The notes under the pieces: generated by a model | Told to the model about the DNA's origin: nothing | Database searches by the model: none | The model's input: only the letters and a program-made list of their open reading frames with translations | Position numbers and translations under genes: made by a program | Part shown: positions 49,765 through 50,440 of the stretch, piece by piece | Numbering within the stretch: the first letter of the stretch is position 1 | Layout of the letters: each line of letters opens with the position of its first letter | DNA from: JBGOUV01 sp041477815 | Lineage (GTDB): Bacteria; Acidobacteriota; Terriglobia; Bryobacterales; JACQDG01 | Direction: 5' to 3' | NCBI GenBank assembly: GCA_041477815.1 | Contig: JBGOUV010000002.1 | Span: 1-50,440 of the forward strand | Length of the DNA stretch: 50,440 nt

Positions 49765-50440
49765 TGTTCTTCCTCCCTGGCCCGCGGCCCCTGCAACAGC
49801 GGACCCGGCGGCGCCACGGTGACCCCGTCCTCCAGCAGCATGAGGTTCCGCCGCCCCCCCTTGCTGTCGATAATCAGCTTCTGCCGCCCCGGCAGGATCT
49901 GCTCCATCGCCTCCAGATACAGCCGCGTCTCGGTCGGACCGGGGGCCGTCTTGTAGGCCTGCTCCGCCTGCACGAACCGCGAGGCGTCCCCGGTAGCCCG
50001 ATTCACGCGCCCCAGCGTGTAGGCCTGCGCGTTCCGCACATTCGCCTCCCCCTGACCTCGCGCCAGCGCCACCTGCTCGTTCCGATACCCCTCCGCCACG
50101 TTGATCAGCCGGCTGCGCTCCTCCCACGCCCCCGCCACCTCGCGGAACGCATCCACTACCTCAACCGAAGGATGCACATCCTGCAGCTTCACATGCAGCA
50201 CCCGCACCCCGGCCCCATAGAGATCCAGCCGCCGCTGGAGTTCCGCCCGCGCCCGCTCCTCGATCGCCCACCGCCCCGTGGTGAGCAGCGGATCGAGCGG
50301 CGTGGTCGTCACCACCCACTGCACCACCGACTCCGCCGCCGCCCGCACCGCCCCGTCCGCGTCCGCCAGGCGAAAGATGTAATCGTCGGCCCGCACTACG
50401 CTGTAGTGGACCACGCCGTTCAGCTCGATCATGTTCTGAT
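49761..50440 (-). CDS. HflK-like SPFH protein, 5' end beyond the window
   Basis: At least 223 residues of a second HflK-like protein. The piece covers the second half of the SPFH domain (NGVVHYSVVRADDYIFRLAD, ELQRRLDLYGAGVRVLHVKL) and the coiled-coil tail (NVAEGYRNEQVALARGQGEA, LYLEAMEQILPGRQKLIIDS). An ATG at 50432 is internal to the domain, so the true start lies to the right of the window. It ends with a TGA overlapping the HflC start. Its tail is similar to that of the HflK at 47906 but not identical, so the two are paralogues. Confidence 0.88.
   Translation of the reverse strand, partial: QNMIELNGVVHYSVVRADDYIFRLADADGAVRAAAESVVQWVVTTTPLDPLLTTGRWAIEERARAELQRRLDLYGAGVRVLHVKLQDVHPSVEVVDAFREVAGAWEERSRLINVAEGYRNEQVALARGQGEANVRNAQAYTLGRVNRATGDASRFVQAEQAYKTAPGPTETRLYLEAMEQILPGRQKLIIDSKGGRRNLMLLEDGVTVAPPGPLLQGPRAREEEQ

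Overview
The window looks like high-GC chromosomal DNA of an Acidobacteriota member, most likely the Bryobacterales/Solibacterales group ('Candidatus Solibacter'-like). The basis is the gene content: paired Planctomycete-type cytochrome (DUF1549/DUF1553) and DUF1501 genes, an Acidobacteria-type VWFA protein, a matrixin with the C-terminal domain usual in Solibacter, a Tat-exported sulfatase and many predicted exported proteins. This is a family-level inference; no search was run.

Layout. 1-1700: a wrecked IS110-family element whose 5' end and first 29 codons are inverted relative to the rest of the transposase. 1731-2339: an adenylate kinase with an apparent signal peptide. 2414-7228: an operon of three HlyD-type adaptors and one MacB-type permease, with no ATPase and an in-frame TAG in the permease. 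7232-7741: a G-rich heptamer repeat and the remains of a MazEF-like toxin-antitoxin pair. 7867-19816: an exported-hydrolase island on the minus strand (sulfatase, two DUF1501/PSD1 gene pairs, an esterase), interrupted by a plus-strand tRNA-Asp. 19858-24006: a VWFA protein, a six-repeat lipoprotein, an amine-oxidase-like flavoprotein and a small secreted protein. 24162-25751: a tightly overlapping ECF sigma operon (sigma, single-TM small protein, membrane protein, ICMT-like methyltransferase). 25717-27193: antitoxin, toxin and amidohydrolase with overlapping ends. 27216-30415: a secreted 178-aa protein, a frameshifted matrixin and an O-methyltransferase with a signal-like N-terminus. 30439-33370: a membrane protein and a penicillin/AHL-acylase lipoprotein. 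33410-37780: a 1456-aa GMC oxidoreductase fused to a duplicated C-terminal domain. 37808-38250: an unannotated remnant of a DUF2971 gene. 38231-41778: a propeller-PHP fusion and a two-gene module with an integrase-like N-terminal domain. 41852-45597: a serine hydrolase with seven FG-GAP-like repeats, translationally coupled to a MIO ammonia-lyase. 45622-45750: a palindrome-rich intergenic element. 45758-47271: an isochorismatase-like gene broken by TAG, and a TPR membrane protein. 47406-50440: an HflK-HflC-HflK (SPFH) operon with a small membrane-anchored protein.

Working together. Much of the window is predicted to act outside the cytoplasm: oxidation, hydrolysis and binding of polymers or lipids (sulfatase, cytochrome/DUF1501 pairs, esterase, GMC oxidase, acylase, serine hydrolase), plus efflux and membrane quality control (SPFH/FtsH). 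At least six genes are interrupted or degraded (IS110 transposase, MacB permease, MazF-like toxin, matrixin, DUF2971, isochorismatase). Two of the frameshifts lie in homopolymer runs, so assembly error has to be excluded before calling gene decay.
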